Shown piece by piece: positions 7,526 to 16,240 of a stretch of 17,167 nt of DNA. Source of the stretch: Clostridia bacterium. GTDB taxonomy: Bacteria; Bacillota; Clostridia; Oscillospirales; CAG-382. The stretch is taken from the NCBI GenBank assembly GCA_017560285.1, contig JAFYOG010000163.1, positions 1-17,167 on the forward strand, in the 5' to 3' direction. A program made the translations under genes and the position numbers. Each line of letters opens with the position of its first letter. Position 1 is the stretch's first letter. The notes below the pieces were generated by a model that ran no database searches, was not told where the DNA came from, and was given only the letters and a program-made list of their open reading frames with translations.

Positions 7526-8436
7526 TACTTTACTCCTCCTATTATATCACTTAAATTTTCTATTCTGTATTTTTCCATTACCTTGGGAAGATCCTCGATA
7601 ATTGTTTTACAAGCATAGGGATCTACAAGGTTTTGAGCACCGATTTCTACGGCGGTAGCGCCTGCCAACATCATTTCGATAACGTCCTCGGCACAGCTTA
7701 CACCGCCCATACCGATAACTGGTATGGATACCGCCTGAGCAACCTGATATACCATTCTTACTGCCACGGGGAAGATTGCCTTGCCCGAAAAACCGCCCAT
7801 TTTGTTGGCGATTACGGGCTTTCTGGTGCGTAAATCTATACGCATACCAAGCATTGTGTTAATAAGGCTGATGCCGTCTGCGCCTGCCTCTTCACACGCT
7901 TTTGCGATGGCAACAATATCGGTTACGTTGGGGGATAATTTAACTATTACGGGCTTGGTGGTTACTGCTTTTACGGCGCGGGTAACCTCTGCCGCGGCGG
8001 CAGGATCGGTACCGAAGCTCATACCGCCGCCATGGACGTTGGGACAGCTTACGTTTACCTCTAACCAGCCAACCTGATCGATTTTATCTAACCTTTCGCA
8101 GGTGTAGGCATAGTCTTCCACCGAAAAGCCGCTTACGTTTGCCATAACCTTTTTGTTAAAGCATTTTGCAAGTTTGGGGAGCTCTTGGGAAATTACCTTT
8201 TCTACACCGGGGTTTTGCAGGCCTACTGCGTTTATCATACCCGAGCTGCATTCGGCTATGCGGGGGGTGGGGTTGCCGAAGCGAGGGTCTTTTGTGGTGC
8301 CTTTAAAGGAAAAGGTACCAAGAATGTTTATATCGTAAAGTTCGGCAAATTCGTAGCCGAAGCCGAAGGTACCGCTGGCGGGGATTATGGGGTTATCCAG
8401 CTCTATACCGCAAAGGTTTACCTTTAGATTTCCCAT
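7525..8436 (-). CDS. pyrD: dihydroorotate dehydrogenase 1B catalytic subunit
   Basis: PyrD oxidises dihydroorotate to orotate using FMN, passing electrons to NAD+ through PyrK. The 303-residue length and N-terminus (LCGIELDNPIIPASGTFGFG) are those of class 1B, in agreement with the adjacent pyrK. The active-site base is C131 in LEVNVSCPN, the 1B hallmark (class 2 enzymes use Ser). FMN contacts include FSFKGTT (about 42-48) and, near the C-terminus, IPVIGMGGV and GATAVEIGAQN. The reading frame starts 13 nt before the pyrK stop with AGGAGG inside pyrK, so synthesis of the two subunits is coupled, as expected for a heterotetrameric enzyme. Confidence 0.97.
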   Translation of the reverse strand: MGNLKVNLCGIELDNPIIPASGTFGFGYEFAELYDINILGTFSFKGTTKDPRFGNPTPRIAECSSGMINAVGLQNPGVEKVISQELPKLAKCFNKKVMANVSGFSVEDYAYTCERLDKIDQVGWLEVNVSCPNVHGGGMSFGTDPAAAAEVTRAVKAVTTKPVIVKLSPNVTDIVAIAKACEEAGADGISLINTMLGMRIDLRTRKPVIANKMGGFSGKAIFPVAVRMVYQVAQAVSIPVIGMGGVSCAEDVIEMMLAGATAVEIGAQNLVDPYACKTIIEDLPKVMEKYRIENLSDIIGGVK

Positions 8437-9158
8437 AAGATTTCCTCCTTTTCCAAAACGGGGCCTTCTTTACATATGCGCTTATAGCCTGTAACGGTTT
8501 TGCAGGAGCAGCCCATACAAGCGCCGAAGCCGCAGCCCATACGTTCCTCGAAGCTGTACTGACCCGAGGTGTTAGATGCCTTGAATATTGCCTTTAGCAT
8601 AGGTTCGGGACCGCAACAATAGGTATAGGTATAGTTCATACCTTCCATTGCGTTGGTAACAAAGCCCTTTATACCGTAAGAGCCGTCAACGGTGGTAACC
8701 TGAACGTTACAGCCCAAAGCCTTGAATTCTTCTTCGTAAAAAATTTCTGCTTTTGTATTGAAGCCGAGAATTACCGAAACGCTTTTGCCCTGAGCTATTA
8801 GCTTTTTTGCAAGGTTATAAAGGGGCGGAACACCTACGCCGCCGCCGATTAACACGGGATTTTCGCCCGATAGGTCGGTATTATAGCCGTTGCCCAAGCC
8901 TGTTAAAATATCTAAGGTGCCGGATTGCATTTTGGACATTTGCTCGGTACCCTTGCCCACTACCTTATAGATTATGGTTAAAGAATTATCGTCATAATCG
9001 TTAACTGATATGGGGCGGCGAAGGAACAAACCCTCGAGCTTGATATTTACAAAGGTGCCGGGGGCGGTGATAGCAGAGGTATCACCGCTTAGGCGCATTC
9101 TGTATATGCTTTCGGTTAATTTTACGTTTTCGGTAATTTGAAAAAGTGATTGCTTCAT
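8424..9158 (-). CDS. pyrK: dihydroorotate dehydrogenase 1B electron-transfer subunit
   Basis: PyrK carries FAD and a [2Fe-2S] cluster and links PyrD to NAD+. The 244-residue protein has a ferredoxin-reductase-type FAD domain with RRPIS (48-52), a nucleotide-binding GGGVGVPPL (105-113), CCGPEPML (181-188), and a C-terminal cluster motif C209-x4-C214-x2-C217 with C229 completing the set. C219 is an additional nearby cysteine. It lies 20 bp after carB and overlaps pyrD by 13 bp. The ribosome binding site is AAAGGA. Confidence 0.96.
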   Translation of the reverse strand: MKQSLFQITENVKLTESIYRMRLSGDTSAITAPGTFVNIKLEGLFLRRPISVNDYDDNSLTIIYKVVGKGTEQMSKMQSGTLDILTGLGNGYNTDLSGENPVLIGGGVGVPPLYNLAKKLIAQGKSVSVILGFNTKAEIFYEEEFKALGCNVQVTTVDGSYGIKGFVTNAMEGMNYTYTYCCGPEPMLKAIFKASNTSGQYSFEERMGCGFGACMGCSCKTVTGYKRICKEGPVLEKEEILWEI

Positions 9159-9178
9159 TTTTTATTCCTTTAGGACAA

Positions 9179-12100
9179 TTATGCGTCGATGGTGGAGATG
9201 GTAAGAGTGGTTTCTTCCAATACGTCCAAAAGTACGCGCACGGTATCGAGAGAGGTGAAGATGGTAACGTTGTTCTCGGTTGCGAGGCGGCGGATTTCGT
9301 AGCCGTCGCTTGCTTCGCTTGCAGAGTTGATATCGCGGGTGTTGATTACGTAGGCGATATGGCCCTGACGGATAGCATCGGGAATTTCGTTAGCGTCTTG
9401 ATTAATCTTCTTTAATACGTGGGTACGGATACCGTTGCTCTTTAAGAACTTGGCAGTGCCCTCGGTTGCCTGAATGTTAAAGCCGAGGTTATAGAAACGG
9501 CGGATAAGAGGAAGGGCTTCTTCTTTATCTTTATCGGCAACGGTAGCGAAAACGGTACCGTAGTTTTGCAAGTGGGTACCTGCTGCCTGAAGCGCCTTGT
9601 AAAGCGCGCGGTTAAGCTTATCGTCATAACCGATAGCTTCGCCGGTAGACTTCATTTCGGGAGAGAGGTAAGCATCCAAGCCGCGGATTTTGCTGAAGGA
9701 GAATACGGGAACCTTTACGTACCAACGGTCTTTTTCGTTGGGATAAATATCGAATATTCCCTGCTCTTTAAGGCTCTTACCAAGGATAACCTCGGTAGCG
9801 ATATCCGCAAGGCTGTAGCCCGTAGCCTTGGAAAGGAAGGGTACGGTACGGGAGGAACGGGGGTTAACCTCGATGATGTATACGTTATCGTCCTTATCTA
9901 CGATAAACTGGATATTGTAAAGACCTACGATACCAACGCCCAAGCCGAGCTTTTTAGCATACTGAAGGATGATACCCTTTACTTTATCGGATATACTGAA
10001 GGAGGGATATACGCTGATAGAGTCGCCGCTGTGTACGCCTGTACGTTCTACAAGCTCCATAATGCCGGGAACGAAAACGTCTCTGCCGTCACAGATAGCG
10101 TCTACTTCTACTTCTTTACCCTGAATGTATTTATCTACAAGAACGGGCTTATCTTCGTCGATTTCAACTGCGGTACGCAAATAACGGCGAAGCTGTTCTT
10201 CGTTGGCAACGATCTGCATTGCTCTGCCGCCCAAAACGAAGCTGGGACGAACCAAAACGGGGTAGCCGATTTCTGCGGCGGCGGCGATGCCTGCCTCGAT
10301 ATTGGTAACGGCCTTACCCTTAGGCTGAGGAACGTTAAGGGAGCTTAACAATGCCTCGAACAGGTCGCGGTTTTCGGCACGGTCGATAGCTTCGCAATCG
10401 GTACCGATAATCTTTACGCCGCGCTTCATAAGGGGTTCGGCAAGGTTGATAGCGGTCTGACCGCCCAAGGATGCGATTACGCCGATGGGCTTTTCGAACT
10501 CGATAATGTTCATAACGTCTTCGGGGGTTAAGGGTTCGAAATAAAGCTTATCTGCGGTGGTGTAATCGGTAGAAACGGTTTCGGGGTTGTTGTTGATAAT
10601 GATAGCCTCGTAACCGGAATTTTTAATGGTGGTAACGGCGTGAACGGTGGAATAGTCGAATTCTACACCCTGACCGATACGGATAGGACCTGCACCGAGA
10701 ACTACGATCTTTTCTTTATCGGTTATTACCGATGCGTTTTCGCCGGTGTAGGAGGAATAGAAGTAAGGAATATATGCACCGGTGTGGCAGGTATCTACCA
10801 TACGGTATACCGGGAACATATTGTTCTGCTTACGGATATTGAAAATTTCGATTTCGGTCATACCCCAAAGCTTTGCGATAATTTTATCGCAGAAGCCAAG
10901 CTTCTTTGCTTGGGCAAGAACTTCCATATTGCCCTTGTTGGAAGCGAGGGTGGATTCCATATTAACGATATTTTGGAACGCCTGCAAGAAATAGCGGGTG
11001 ATCTTTGTGATGTCGAACAAGGTTTCGATATCGGTGCCGCGGCGCATAAGCTCGCATACGGCGAACAAATTATCGTCCTTAAATTCCTTGATATATTCCA
11101 GCATATCCTCGGTGGACATATTTACAAACTTGGGGATTTGGTAATGGTCTGCGCCTGTTTCCAAGGAACGAACAGCCTTTAGGAAGCATTCTTCAAGGTT
11201 GGAGCCTATGCTCATAACCTCGCCGGTTGCCTTCATTTGGGTGCCCAAGGTGTTGGGAGCGGTGGCAAATTTATCGAAGGGGAAGCGAGGAAGCTTTGCG
11301 ATAACGTAATCCAAGCGGGGTTCGAAGGCTGCGTTGGTGTTTGCGATAGAAATTTCTTCTAATGCCATACCTACTGCGATTTTTGCGGTAACGCGGGCAA
11401 TGGGATAACCGCTTGCCTTTGATGCCAGTGCAGAGGAACGGGAAACGCGGGGGTTAACCTCGATAAGGTAATATTGGCTGGAGTTGGGATCTAATGCGAA
11501 CTGAACGTTACAGCCGCCTTCGATTTTAAGTTCGCGAATGATTTTGATTGCGCTGTCGTTAAGCATTTTAAGGTCGTGGTCGTTAAGTGTCATTATAGGA
11601 GCAACAACCACAGAGTCGCCGGTATGAACGCCGACGGGGTCTACGTTTTCCATACCGCAGATAGTGATTGCGTGGTCGTTGGAATCGCGCATAACCTCGA
11701 ATTCGATTTCCTTATAGCCCTTAACGCTCTTTTCGATAAGAACCTGATGCACGGGAGAAAGCTTGAATGCGTTAAGACCGATTTCTACAAGCTCTTCTTC
11801 GTTATATGCAAAGCCGCCGCCTGTACCGCCCAAGGTGAACGCAGGGCGCAATACTACGGGGTAGCCGATTTCGGCTGCAGCTTTTTTAGCTTCTTCGATG
11901 TTGTAGGTAATTTCGGAAGGAATAGTAGGTTCGCCGATAGACTGACAGAGTTCCTTGAACATTTCTCTGTCCTCTGCCCTCTCGATGCTTTCGCTGCTGG
12001 TACCCAAAAGCTCTACTTCGCATTCGCGGAGTACGCCCTTCTTTTCCAGCTGCATTGCAAGGTTCAGACCTGTCTGACCGCCGATACCGGGAAGGATAGC

Positions 12101-12352
12101 GTCGGGACGTTCGTAACGGAGAATTTTTGCAATATATTCAAGTGTAAGGGGTTCCATATACACTTTGTCTGCAATGGTGGTATCTGTCATAATGGTAGCG
12201 GGGTTGGAGTTACAAAGGATAACCTCGTAGCCTTCTTCCTTAAGTGCAAGACAAGCCTGTGTGCCTGCATAGTCGAATTCTGCCGCCTGACCGATGATGA
12301 TAGGGCCGGAGCCGATGATTAAAATCTTTTTGATGTCTGTTCTCTTAGCCAT
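9179..12352 (-). CDS. carB: carbamoyl phosphate synthetase large subunit
   Basis: CarB (PyrAB) makes carbamoyl phosphate from bicarbonate, ammonia and two ATP. The 1057-residue protein is full length and shows the internal duplication: [19 protein letters not shown] (12-30) in the first ATP-grasp half and [18 protein letters not shown] (551-568) in the second. [13 protein letters not shown] (168-180) and [12 protein letters not shown] mark the two ATP-binding loops, and [15 protein letters not shown] (295-309) and [12 protein letters not shown] the metal sites. The C-terminal 120 or so residues form the methylglyoxal-synthase-like allosteric domain ([18 protein letters not shown]), where UMP or IMP usually binds. 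The glutaminase subunit CarA, normally the neighbouring gene, is not in this window. carB begins 3 bp after the pyrC stop, with GGAGG as ribosome binding site. Confidence 0.98.
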   Translation of the reverse strand: MAKRTDIKKILIIGSGPIIIGQAAEFDYAGTQACLALKEEGYEVILCNSNPATIMTDTTIADKVYMEPLTLEYIAKILRYERPDAILPGIGGQTGLNLAMQLEKKGVLRECEVELLGTSSESIERAEDREMFKELCQSIGEPTIPSEITYNIEEAKKAAAEIGYPVVLRPAFTLGGTGGGFAYNEEELVEIGLNAFKLSPVHQVLIEKSVKGYKEIEFEVMRDSNDHAITICGMENVDPVGVHTGDSVVVAPIMTLNDHDLKMLNDSAIKIIRELKIEGGCNVQFALDPNSSQYYLIEVNPRVSRSSALASKASGYPIARVTAKIAVGMALEEISIANTNAAFEPRLDYVIAKLPRFPFDKFATAPNTLGTQMKATGEVMSIGSNLEECFLKAVRSLETGADHYQIPKFVNMSTEDMLEYIKEFKDDNLFAVCELMRRGTDIETLFDITKITRYFLQAFQNIVNMESTLASNKGNMEVLAQAKKLGFCDKIIAKLWGMTEIEIFNIRKQNNMFPVYRMVDTCHTGAYIPYFYSSYTGENASVITDKEKIVVLGAGPIRIGQGVEFDYSTVHAVTTIKNSGYEAIIINNNPETVSTDYTTADKLYFEPLTPEDVMNIIEFEKPIGVIASLGGQTAINLAEPLMKRGVKIIGTDCEAIDRAENRDLFEALLSSLNVPQPKGKAVTNIEAGIAAAAEIGYPVLVRPSFVLGGRAMQIVANEEQLRRYLRTAVEIDEDKPVLVDKYIQGKEVEVDAICDGRDVFVPGIMELVERTGVHSGDSISVYPSFSISDKVKGIILQYAKKLGLGVGIVGLYNIQFIVDKDDNVYIIEVNPRSSRTVPFLSKATGYSLADIATEVILGKSLKEQGIFDIYPNEKDRWYVKVPVFSFSKIRGLDAYLSPEMKSTGEAIGYDDKLNRALYKALQAAGTHLQNYGTVFATVADKDKEEALPLIRRFYNLGFNIQATEGTAKFLKSNGIRTHVLKKINQDANEIPDAIRQGHIAYVINTRDINSASEASDGYEIRRLATENNVTIFTSLDTVRVLLDVLEETTLTISTIDA

Positions 12353-12355
12353 TTT

Positions 12356-13579
12356 TTATTCCTCCGATTTGTAATGATAAACTAATTTGTTGTTGCAGAT
12401 TGTCATTCTGCATCTGCCGAAGAGCTTTTCGCCCGTAAACGGTGTTGCTTTGCCTTTTGACAGGAATTCGTCAGGGTCTACGGTGAATTCTTCGTTTAAA
12501 TCCCACACGGTTAGATCCTTCCCCATTGGGATGCCGAAACGTTTGCGCGGGTTTATACATAAGAGGTCTACAAGCTTTTCTAAGCTTAATATACCTGTTT
12601 TTACAAGCTTTGTATACAGCACGGGCAAGGCCGTTTCCAGCCCTACGATGCCGAATGCGCTTTTTTCCAAGCCTTTGGATTTTTCCTCTGCCGAGTGGGG
12701 GGCGTGGTCGGTGGCTATCATATCGATAGTGCCGTCCAAAATGCCCTGTATTAATGCTTCCCTATCCGCTTTGGAGCGCAGGGGCGGGTTCATTTTAAAT
12801 CTGCCGTCCTCTTGTAAATCGCTATCGTCAAGCACAAGGTAGTGGGGGCCCGTTTCGCAGGTTATATCTACCCCGTCTGCCTTTGCCTTGCGGATTATAT
12901 CTACGCTTTCCTTGGTGGATATATGGCATACGTGGTAAGGGCAACCCGTTTCTTTAACAAGCTCTATATCACGTGCGATTTGTTCGTATTCGCTGGCGGA
13001 GCATATTCCGCGGTGGTTATGCTGTTTTGCATATTCGCCGTCGTGGATATAGCCGCCCTTTAAAAGCTCGTTAACCTCGCAATGGGCTACGATCATTTTG
13101 CCAAGGGATTTTGCCTTTAGCATGGCGGCGCGCATCATATCGTCGGACTGAACTCCCCTGCCGTCATCGGTAAAGGCGATTGCCATATCCTGCATACCCT
13201 CCATATCCGAAAGGGCGTTGCCGGCTTCGTTAACGGTGATGGTGCCGTAGGGATAAACGTTTATGGTGGCGTCTTTATTTATAATGTCCTTTTGGATTTG
13301 TATATTCTCTACGCTGTCGGGGGCGGGCTTTAGGTTGGGCATGGTGCATACGGCTGTATAGCCGCCCCTTGCAGCCGACGCGCAACCGGTTGACACGGTT
13401 TCTTTATAAGAAAAACCCGGTTCGCGAAAATGAACGTGCACATCGCAAAAACCGGGAAACACAAAATATTCCGTTTTATCGGAAAGCATATCTGCAAAAG
13501 GGGATAAAACACCCTCGGAACAAACAAATTCGGGATGGCTTTCGGATTGGATGAATTTGAATTTTCCCATTGCAGACAT
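12356..13579 (-). CDS. pyrC: dihydroorotase
   Basis: PyrC cyclises N-carbamoyl-aspartate to dihydroorotate. The 407-residue amidohydrolase has the metal-binding H48 and H50 in DVHVHFREPG, D138/D139 in AFTDDG, H166 in VAHCE, H219 in CHIS and D291 in ATDHAPHS, so all zinc ligands of a class I dihydroorotase are visible. The N-terminal beta-domain is short (about 40 residues before the first motif). The ATG at 13579 is used because AGAGG lies about 7 nt upstream; an ATG three codons later is a weaker alternative. It is the first gene of the pyrimidine operon, about 26 nt from the predicted transcription start. Confidence 0.96.
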   Translation of the reverse strand: MSAMGKFKFIQSESHPEFVCSEGVLSPFADMLSDKTEYFVFPGFCDVHVHFREPGFSYKETVSTGCASAARGGYTAVCTMPNLKPAPDSVENIQIQKDIINKDATINVYPYGTITVNEAGNALSDMEGMQDMAIAFTDDGRGVQSDDMMRAAMLKAKSLGKMIVAHCEVNELLKGGYIHDGEYAKQHNHRGICSASEYEQIARDIELVKETGCPYHVCHISTKESVDIIRKAKADGVDITCETGPHYLVLDDSDLQEDGRFKMNPPLRSKADREALIQGILDGTIDMIATDHAPHSAEEKSKGLEKSAFGIVGLETALPVLYTKLVKTGILSLEKLVDLLCINPRKRFGIPMGKDLTVWDLNEEFTVDPDEFLSKGKATPFTGEKLFGRCRMTICNNKLVYHYKSEE

Positions 13580-13611
13580 AGGCTACCTCTTTATAACGCT
13601 TAATTTTGAAA

Positions 13612-13641
13612 ATTATATCATATTTGGACATAAATTGTCAA
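13612..13641 (-). promoter_or_regulatory. pyrimidine operon promoter
   Basis: On the minus strand TTGACA (13641-13636), an 18-bp spacer and TATAAT (13617-13612) form a consensus sigma-A promoter. The start should fall near 13605, so the pyrC leader is only about 25 nt. That is too short for a PyrR-type attenuator, and no hairpin plus T-run is present. Control, if any, should act at initiation; the large dyad just upstream is the obvious candidate site. Confidence 0.88.
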
Positions 13642-13643
13642 TA

Positions 13644-13686
13644 TGGGAAAACGAATAAAAGTAATTTACTTACATTCGATTTCCCA
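13644..13686. promoter_or_regulatory. 43-bp inverted repeat next to the pyr -35 box
   Basis: Two 21-bp arms (13644-13664 and 13666-13686) match as an inverted repeat at 18 of 21 positions around one central base. Outer parts are TGGGAAA / TTTCCCA with CGAAT / ATTCG inside, and the centre is AGTAA-T-TTACT. The right arm ends 20 bp before the ddh stop and the left arm ends 2 bp from the -35 of the pyr promoter. No T-run follows on either side and the stem is AT-rich, so a protein-binding site is more likely than a terminator, although a hairpin at the ddh 3' end cannot be excluded. Confidence 0.6.
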
Positions 13687-13706
13687 CAGCATTATTACAA
13701 AAATTA

Positions 13707-14690
13707 TTAAAGCATTGTTGCGCGAAGTTCCTCGGCAGATTGCATGCTTAGGTAAGCAGGTGCGATATCGAAGACGGTTTTACAGCCCTTTGCGCCCTCG
13801 TTATTAAGACGGTATGCGGCACGTGCATAGGCTACGATAACCGAAGAAGTAAATTCGGGGTTGGAATCGAGCTTTAAGGAATACTCGATAATATGGGTGT
13901 TTTCGTTATTAAAGCCTGTTTTGCCGCTGCGGATTACAAAGCCGCCGTGGGGGATGCCGCTGTGGTCGCGGGCAAGCTCTTCTTTTGTGATAAAATGCAC
14001 GGTGGTATCGTAATCGGCAAAATAGTTGGGCATATTTTTAATTTCGGATTCTATTCTTGCCAAATCTGCCCCTTCTTCGGCAACAACAAAGCATTCGCGG
14101 ATATGCTTTTGGCGGGTGGTAAGATCGGGGTTAGCACCACTTCTTACCGCGGTAAGAGCATCTTCCACGGGGATAGTGTACTGTTTGCCGTCGAGGACGC
14201 CTTCTACGCGGCGGATAGCATCGGAATGGCCTTGGGAAACGCCCTTGCCCCAGAAGGTATAATCCTTGCCGTTGGGCAATATCGCAGATGCATAAAGACG
14301 GTTTAGAGAGAACATACCGGGATCCCAGCCGCAGGAAATTATAGCAACCTTGCCGCTTTCTGCCGCAGTTGCATTTACGTTTGAGAAATGTTGGGGGATT
14401 TTTGCGTGGGTATCGAAGCTGTCGATAACGTTAAAATATTTTGCAAGCTCGGGGGTTTGAACGGGAAGGTCGGTGGCGCTGCCGCCGCACAATATCATAA
14501 CGTCGATATCGTTAATATAGTTCTTTACGTTATCGGCGTGGTCTACCTTTACGCCATCGGTGTTTATTGTTACCGATTCGGGGTTGCGGCGGGTGAACAC
14601 TGCAACCAACTGCATATCTTTATTTTGACGGATAGCGGATTCTACACCTCTGCCAAGGTTGCCGTAACCGAAAATGCCTATACGTATCAT
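13707..14690 (-). CDS. ddh: meso-diaminopimelate D-dehydrogenase
   Basis: Ddh reductively aminates tetrahydrodipicolinate to meso-diaminopimelate with NADPH and ammonia, a one-step branch feeding lysine and peptidoglycan. The 327-residue length is typical. It shows the Rossmann motif IGIFGYGNLGRGVE near the N-terminus, AVFTRRNPES (NADPH contact region), SFDTHAKIPQH, and the substrate-site stretch ISCGWDPGMFSLNR. The start at 14690 is chosen over an open frame reaching 14738 because GGAGG sits 9 nt upstream of this ATG and the protein family begins directly with the Rossmann strand. It is a single gene with its own promoter, divergent from the dNTPase gene and upstream of the pyr operon. No terminator separates it from the pyr promoter. 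Confidence 0.95.
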   Translation of the reverse strand: MIRIGIFGYGNLGRGVESAIRQNKDMQLVAVFTRRNPESVTINTDGVKVDHADNVKNYINDIDVMILCGGSATDLPVQTPELAKYFNVIDSFDTHAKIPQHFSNVNATAAESGKVAIISCGWDPGMFSLNRLYASAILPNGKDYTFWGKGVSQGHSDAIRRVEGVLDGKQYTIPVEDALTAVRSGANPDLTTRQKHIRECFVVAEEGADLARIESEIKNMPNYFADYDTTVHFITKEELARDHSGIPHGGFVIRSGKTGFNNENTHIIEYSLKLDSNPEFTSSVIVAYARAAYRLNNEGAKGCKTVFDIAPAYLSMQSAEELRATML

Positions 14691-14728
14691 AATTAATTCC
14701 TCCGCGGAAACGAAATTTTTACAATGGT

Positions 14729-14757
14729 ATAATATCACAGCCTAACCGATTTTTCAA
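14729..14757 (-). promoter_or_regulatory. ddh promoter
   Basis: On the minus strand TTGAAA (14757-14752), a 17-bp spacer and TATTAT (14734-14729) form a good sigma-A promoter. The start would be near 14722, leaving a leader of about 32 nt before the ddh ATG. Confidence 0.75.
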
Positions 14758-14784
14758 TATTTTTCATCTAAAAAAGAGTTGGTA

Positions 14785-14813
14785 TATACAAATTTGTTTT
14801 TTTGTGTTAAAAT
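14785..14813 (+). promoter_or_regulatory. possible promoter of the dNTPase gene
   Basis: TATACA (14785-14790), a 17-bp spacer and TAAAAT (14808-14813) lie directly ahead of the GAGGTGG ribosome binding site. The -35 box matches the consensus at only 4 of 6 positions, and the implied leader would be very short (about 12 nt), so this is tentative. Confidence 0.4.
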
Positions 14814-14831
14814 GCCGTTGTGAGGTGGATT

Positions 14832-16028
14832 ATGAATTATAAATATTTATCTGACAAAACAACCAAACGAATTGATTTGGATAAACAAAACGGAGCTTTC
14901 GGCAACAACGCTTTTGACGAAAGAGGTGTGGTTCGCCGCGACCAAGGCCGAGATAACGCTGATGCTGTTCGTACCGCTTTTATACGGGATATAGATAAGA
15001 TAATGCACTGCCCTTTTTATAACAGATATGCCGATAAAACACAGGTGTTTTCGTTTTATAAAAACGACGATATTACACGGCGGGCGTTGCACGTTCAGCT
15101 TGTTTCGCGTATTGCAAGAACCGTTGGCAAGGCGTTGGGGCTGAACCTTGACCTTATAGAGGCGATTGCATTGGGGCACGATATTGGGCATACGCCCTTT
15201 GGCCACGCAGGCGAGAGCTTTTTGGACGAGCTGTTTTTTGCCCACGCGGGCAAGCATTTTTCCCATAATATACACTCTGTAAGGGTGTTGGACGGTATAT
15301 TCCCTTTTAATATAAGCCTGCAGACCCTGAACGGGATTGCCGCCCACGACGGCGAAATGGAATTGTGCGAATATCACCCCAAGGAAATTAAAAGCTTTGA
15401 AGAATTTGATAAAGCTATTTTGGATTGCTATGCCGACAAAGGCAACGTTAAAAAGCTTGTTCCCTGCACTTTGGAAGGCTGTGTTGTTCGGATTGCGGAT
15501 ATTATTGCATATTTAGGCAAGGACAGGCAGGATGCGGAGCGCACGAAGATTAATTGGCAGGAAAATTTTGCCGAGGGCGCTATTGGCAGATATAATTCCG
15601 AGATTATACGGAATTTGATGGTTAATATTATCGAAAACAGCTACGGATTGCCTTATATTAAAATGGACGACGAGCATTTTGCCGCATTAAAAACCGCAAA
15701 GGCGGATAATTACGACCTTATTTACAAAACCGAGCAGGTTGAAACGGTTTTGAAAACCACGGTTAAGCCTATGATGGAAAATATTTATAAAAGGCTTTTG
15801 ACCGATTTGGAAAGCGGAAATAAGCAATCGCCTATATTTAAGCATCATATAGATTTTATAAACAACAAGGTGCATTACCCGCGAGAAATGCCTTACGAGC
15901 AGACCGAGAAGAACCAGATTGTCGTTGATTACATTGCAAGCATGACCGACGATTATTTTGTAGAGCTGCATAAATATTTGTTCCCCGAAAGCGATTTGCA
16001 GGTTGAATATAAGGGATATTTTGAATAA
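14832..16028 (+). CDS. dgt: dGTPase-like dNTP triphosphohydrolase (HD domain)
   Basis: A 398-residue HD-superfamily protein of the dGTPase family, which cleaves dNTPs to nucleosides and tripolyphosphate and so adjusts the dNTP pool. The N-terminal RRDQGRDNADAVRTAFIRD and NRYADKTQVF are typical of the family. The metal-binding set is H87 in ALHVQLVSRIA, H116-D117 in LGHDIGHTPFGHAGE (114-128) and D223 in VRIADIIAYLGKD. The ATG at 14832 is chosen because GAGGTGG lies just ahead; a GTG at 14820 in the same frame overlaps that site. It is the only plus-strand gene in the nucleotide region, divergent from ddh, and ends at a strong terminator. Substrate preference among dNTPs cannot be read from sequence. 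Confidence 0.88.
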   Translation: MNYKYLSDKTTKRIDLDKQNGAFGNNAFDERGVVRRDQGRDNADAVRTAFIRDIDKIMHCPFYNRYADKTQVFSFYKNDDITRRALHVQLVSRIARTVGKALGLNLDLIEAIALGHDIGHTPFGHAGESFLDELFFAHAGKHFSHNIHSVRVLDGIFPFNISLQTLNGIAAHDGEMELCEYHPKEIKSFEEFDKAILDCYADKGNVKKLVPCTLEGCVVRIADIIAYLGKDRQDAERTKINWQENFAEGAIGRYNSEIIRNLMVNIIENSYGLPYIKMDDEHFAALKTAKADNYDLIYKTEQVETVLKTTVKPMMENIYKRLLTDLESGNKQSPIFKHHIDFINNKVHYPREMPYEQTEKNQIVVDYIASMTDDYFVELHKYLFPESDLQVEYKGYFE

Positions 16029-16031
16029 TAT

Positions 16032-16065
16032 AAAACCCCGACGGGTTGAAAACGTCGGGGTTTTT
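16032..16065. terminator. bidirectional intrinsic terminator
   Basis: CCCCGACG (16036-16043) and CGTCGGGG (16053-16060) form a perfect 8-bp GC-rich stem with a nine-base loop. TTTTT follows on the plus strand, and AAAA precedes the stem, giving TTTT on the minus strand. It lies 3 bp after the dNTPase stop and 1 bp beyond the stop of the convergent 57-codon gene, so it serves both transcripts. Confidence 0.93.
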
Positions 16066-16066
16066 G

Positions 16067-16240
16067 TTATTCTATAATGGTATACTCTAACATTTCGTAA
16101 TGGAGCTTGGTGCCGATATCGGTGCCCATAGGGAGAAGGAAAAGCGCGATATAGATTTCATCGGAAGCGGGGTTGTTTAGCTCTTTAAGATAGGCGTATT
16201 CGCCCTCGATTTTGGTTACTATATAATCCTTTGGTATCAT
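16067..16240 (-). CDS. 57-residue protein of unknown function, coupled to the YgjV-like gene
   Basis: A small acidic soluble-looking protein beginning MIPKDYIVTKIEGEYAYLKE and containing IALFLLPMGTDIGTKLHYEM near the end. It has no signal peptide, cysteine or obvious membrane segment. Its ATG overlaps the TGA of the membrane protein gene upstream (ATGA), so translation is almost certainly coupled. It ends right at the bidirectional terminator, which closes a two-gene operon. I have a vague memory of similar short clostridial proteins with the PKDYIVTxIEGEYAYL opening, but no assigned role. The coupling and intact frame make it a likely real gene; its function is unknown. Confidence 0.75.
   Translation of the reverse strand: MIPKDYIVTKIEGEYAYLKELNNPASDEIYIALFLLPMGTDIGTKLHYEMLEYTIIE

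Noticed and set aside
9566..10348. 260-codon open frame on the plus strand inside carB
   Set aside because: It lies wholly antisense to an intact, strongly conserved carB and resembles no family; it is a by-product of carB codon use.
10640..11182. 180-codon open frame on the plus strand inside carB
   Set aside because: Antisense shadow of carB with no ribosome binding site or family match.
11576..12322. 248-codon open frame on the plus strand inside carB
   Set aside because: Antisense to the first ATP-grasp half of carB; Cys/Phe-rich low-complexity translation with no recognisable domain.
13580..13611. PyrR-type attenuator or riboswitch ahead of pyrC
   Set aside because: Only about 25 nt separate the predicted start from the pyrC ATG; no hairpin or U-run is present.
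14691..14738. N-terminal extension of ddh
   Set aside because: It would begin at the predicted -10 box; the ATG at 14690 has GGAGG and begins the Rossmann strand as in the family.
14847..15377. 176-codon minus-strand frame opposite the dNTPase gene
   Set aside because: The plus strand has the HD motifs and ribosome binding site; the reverse frame has neither.
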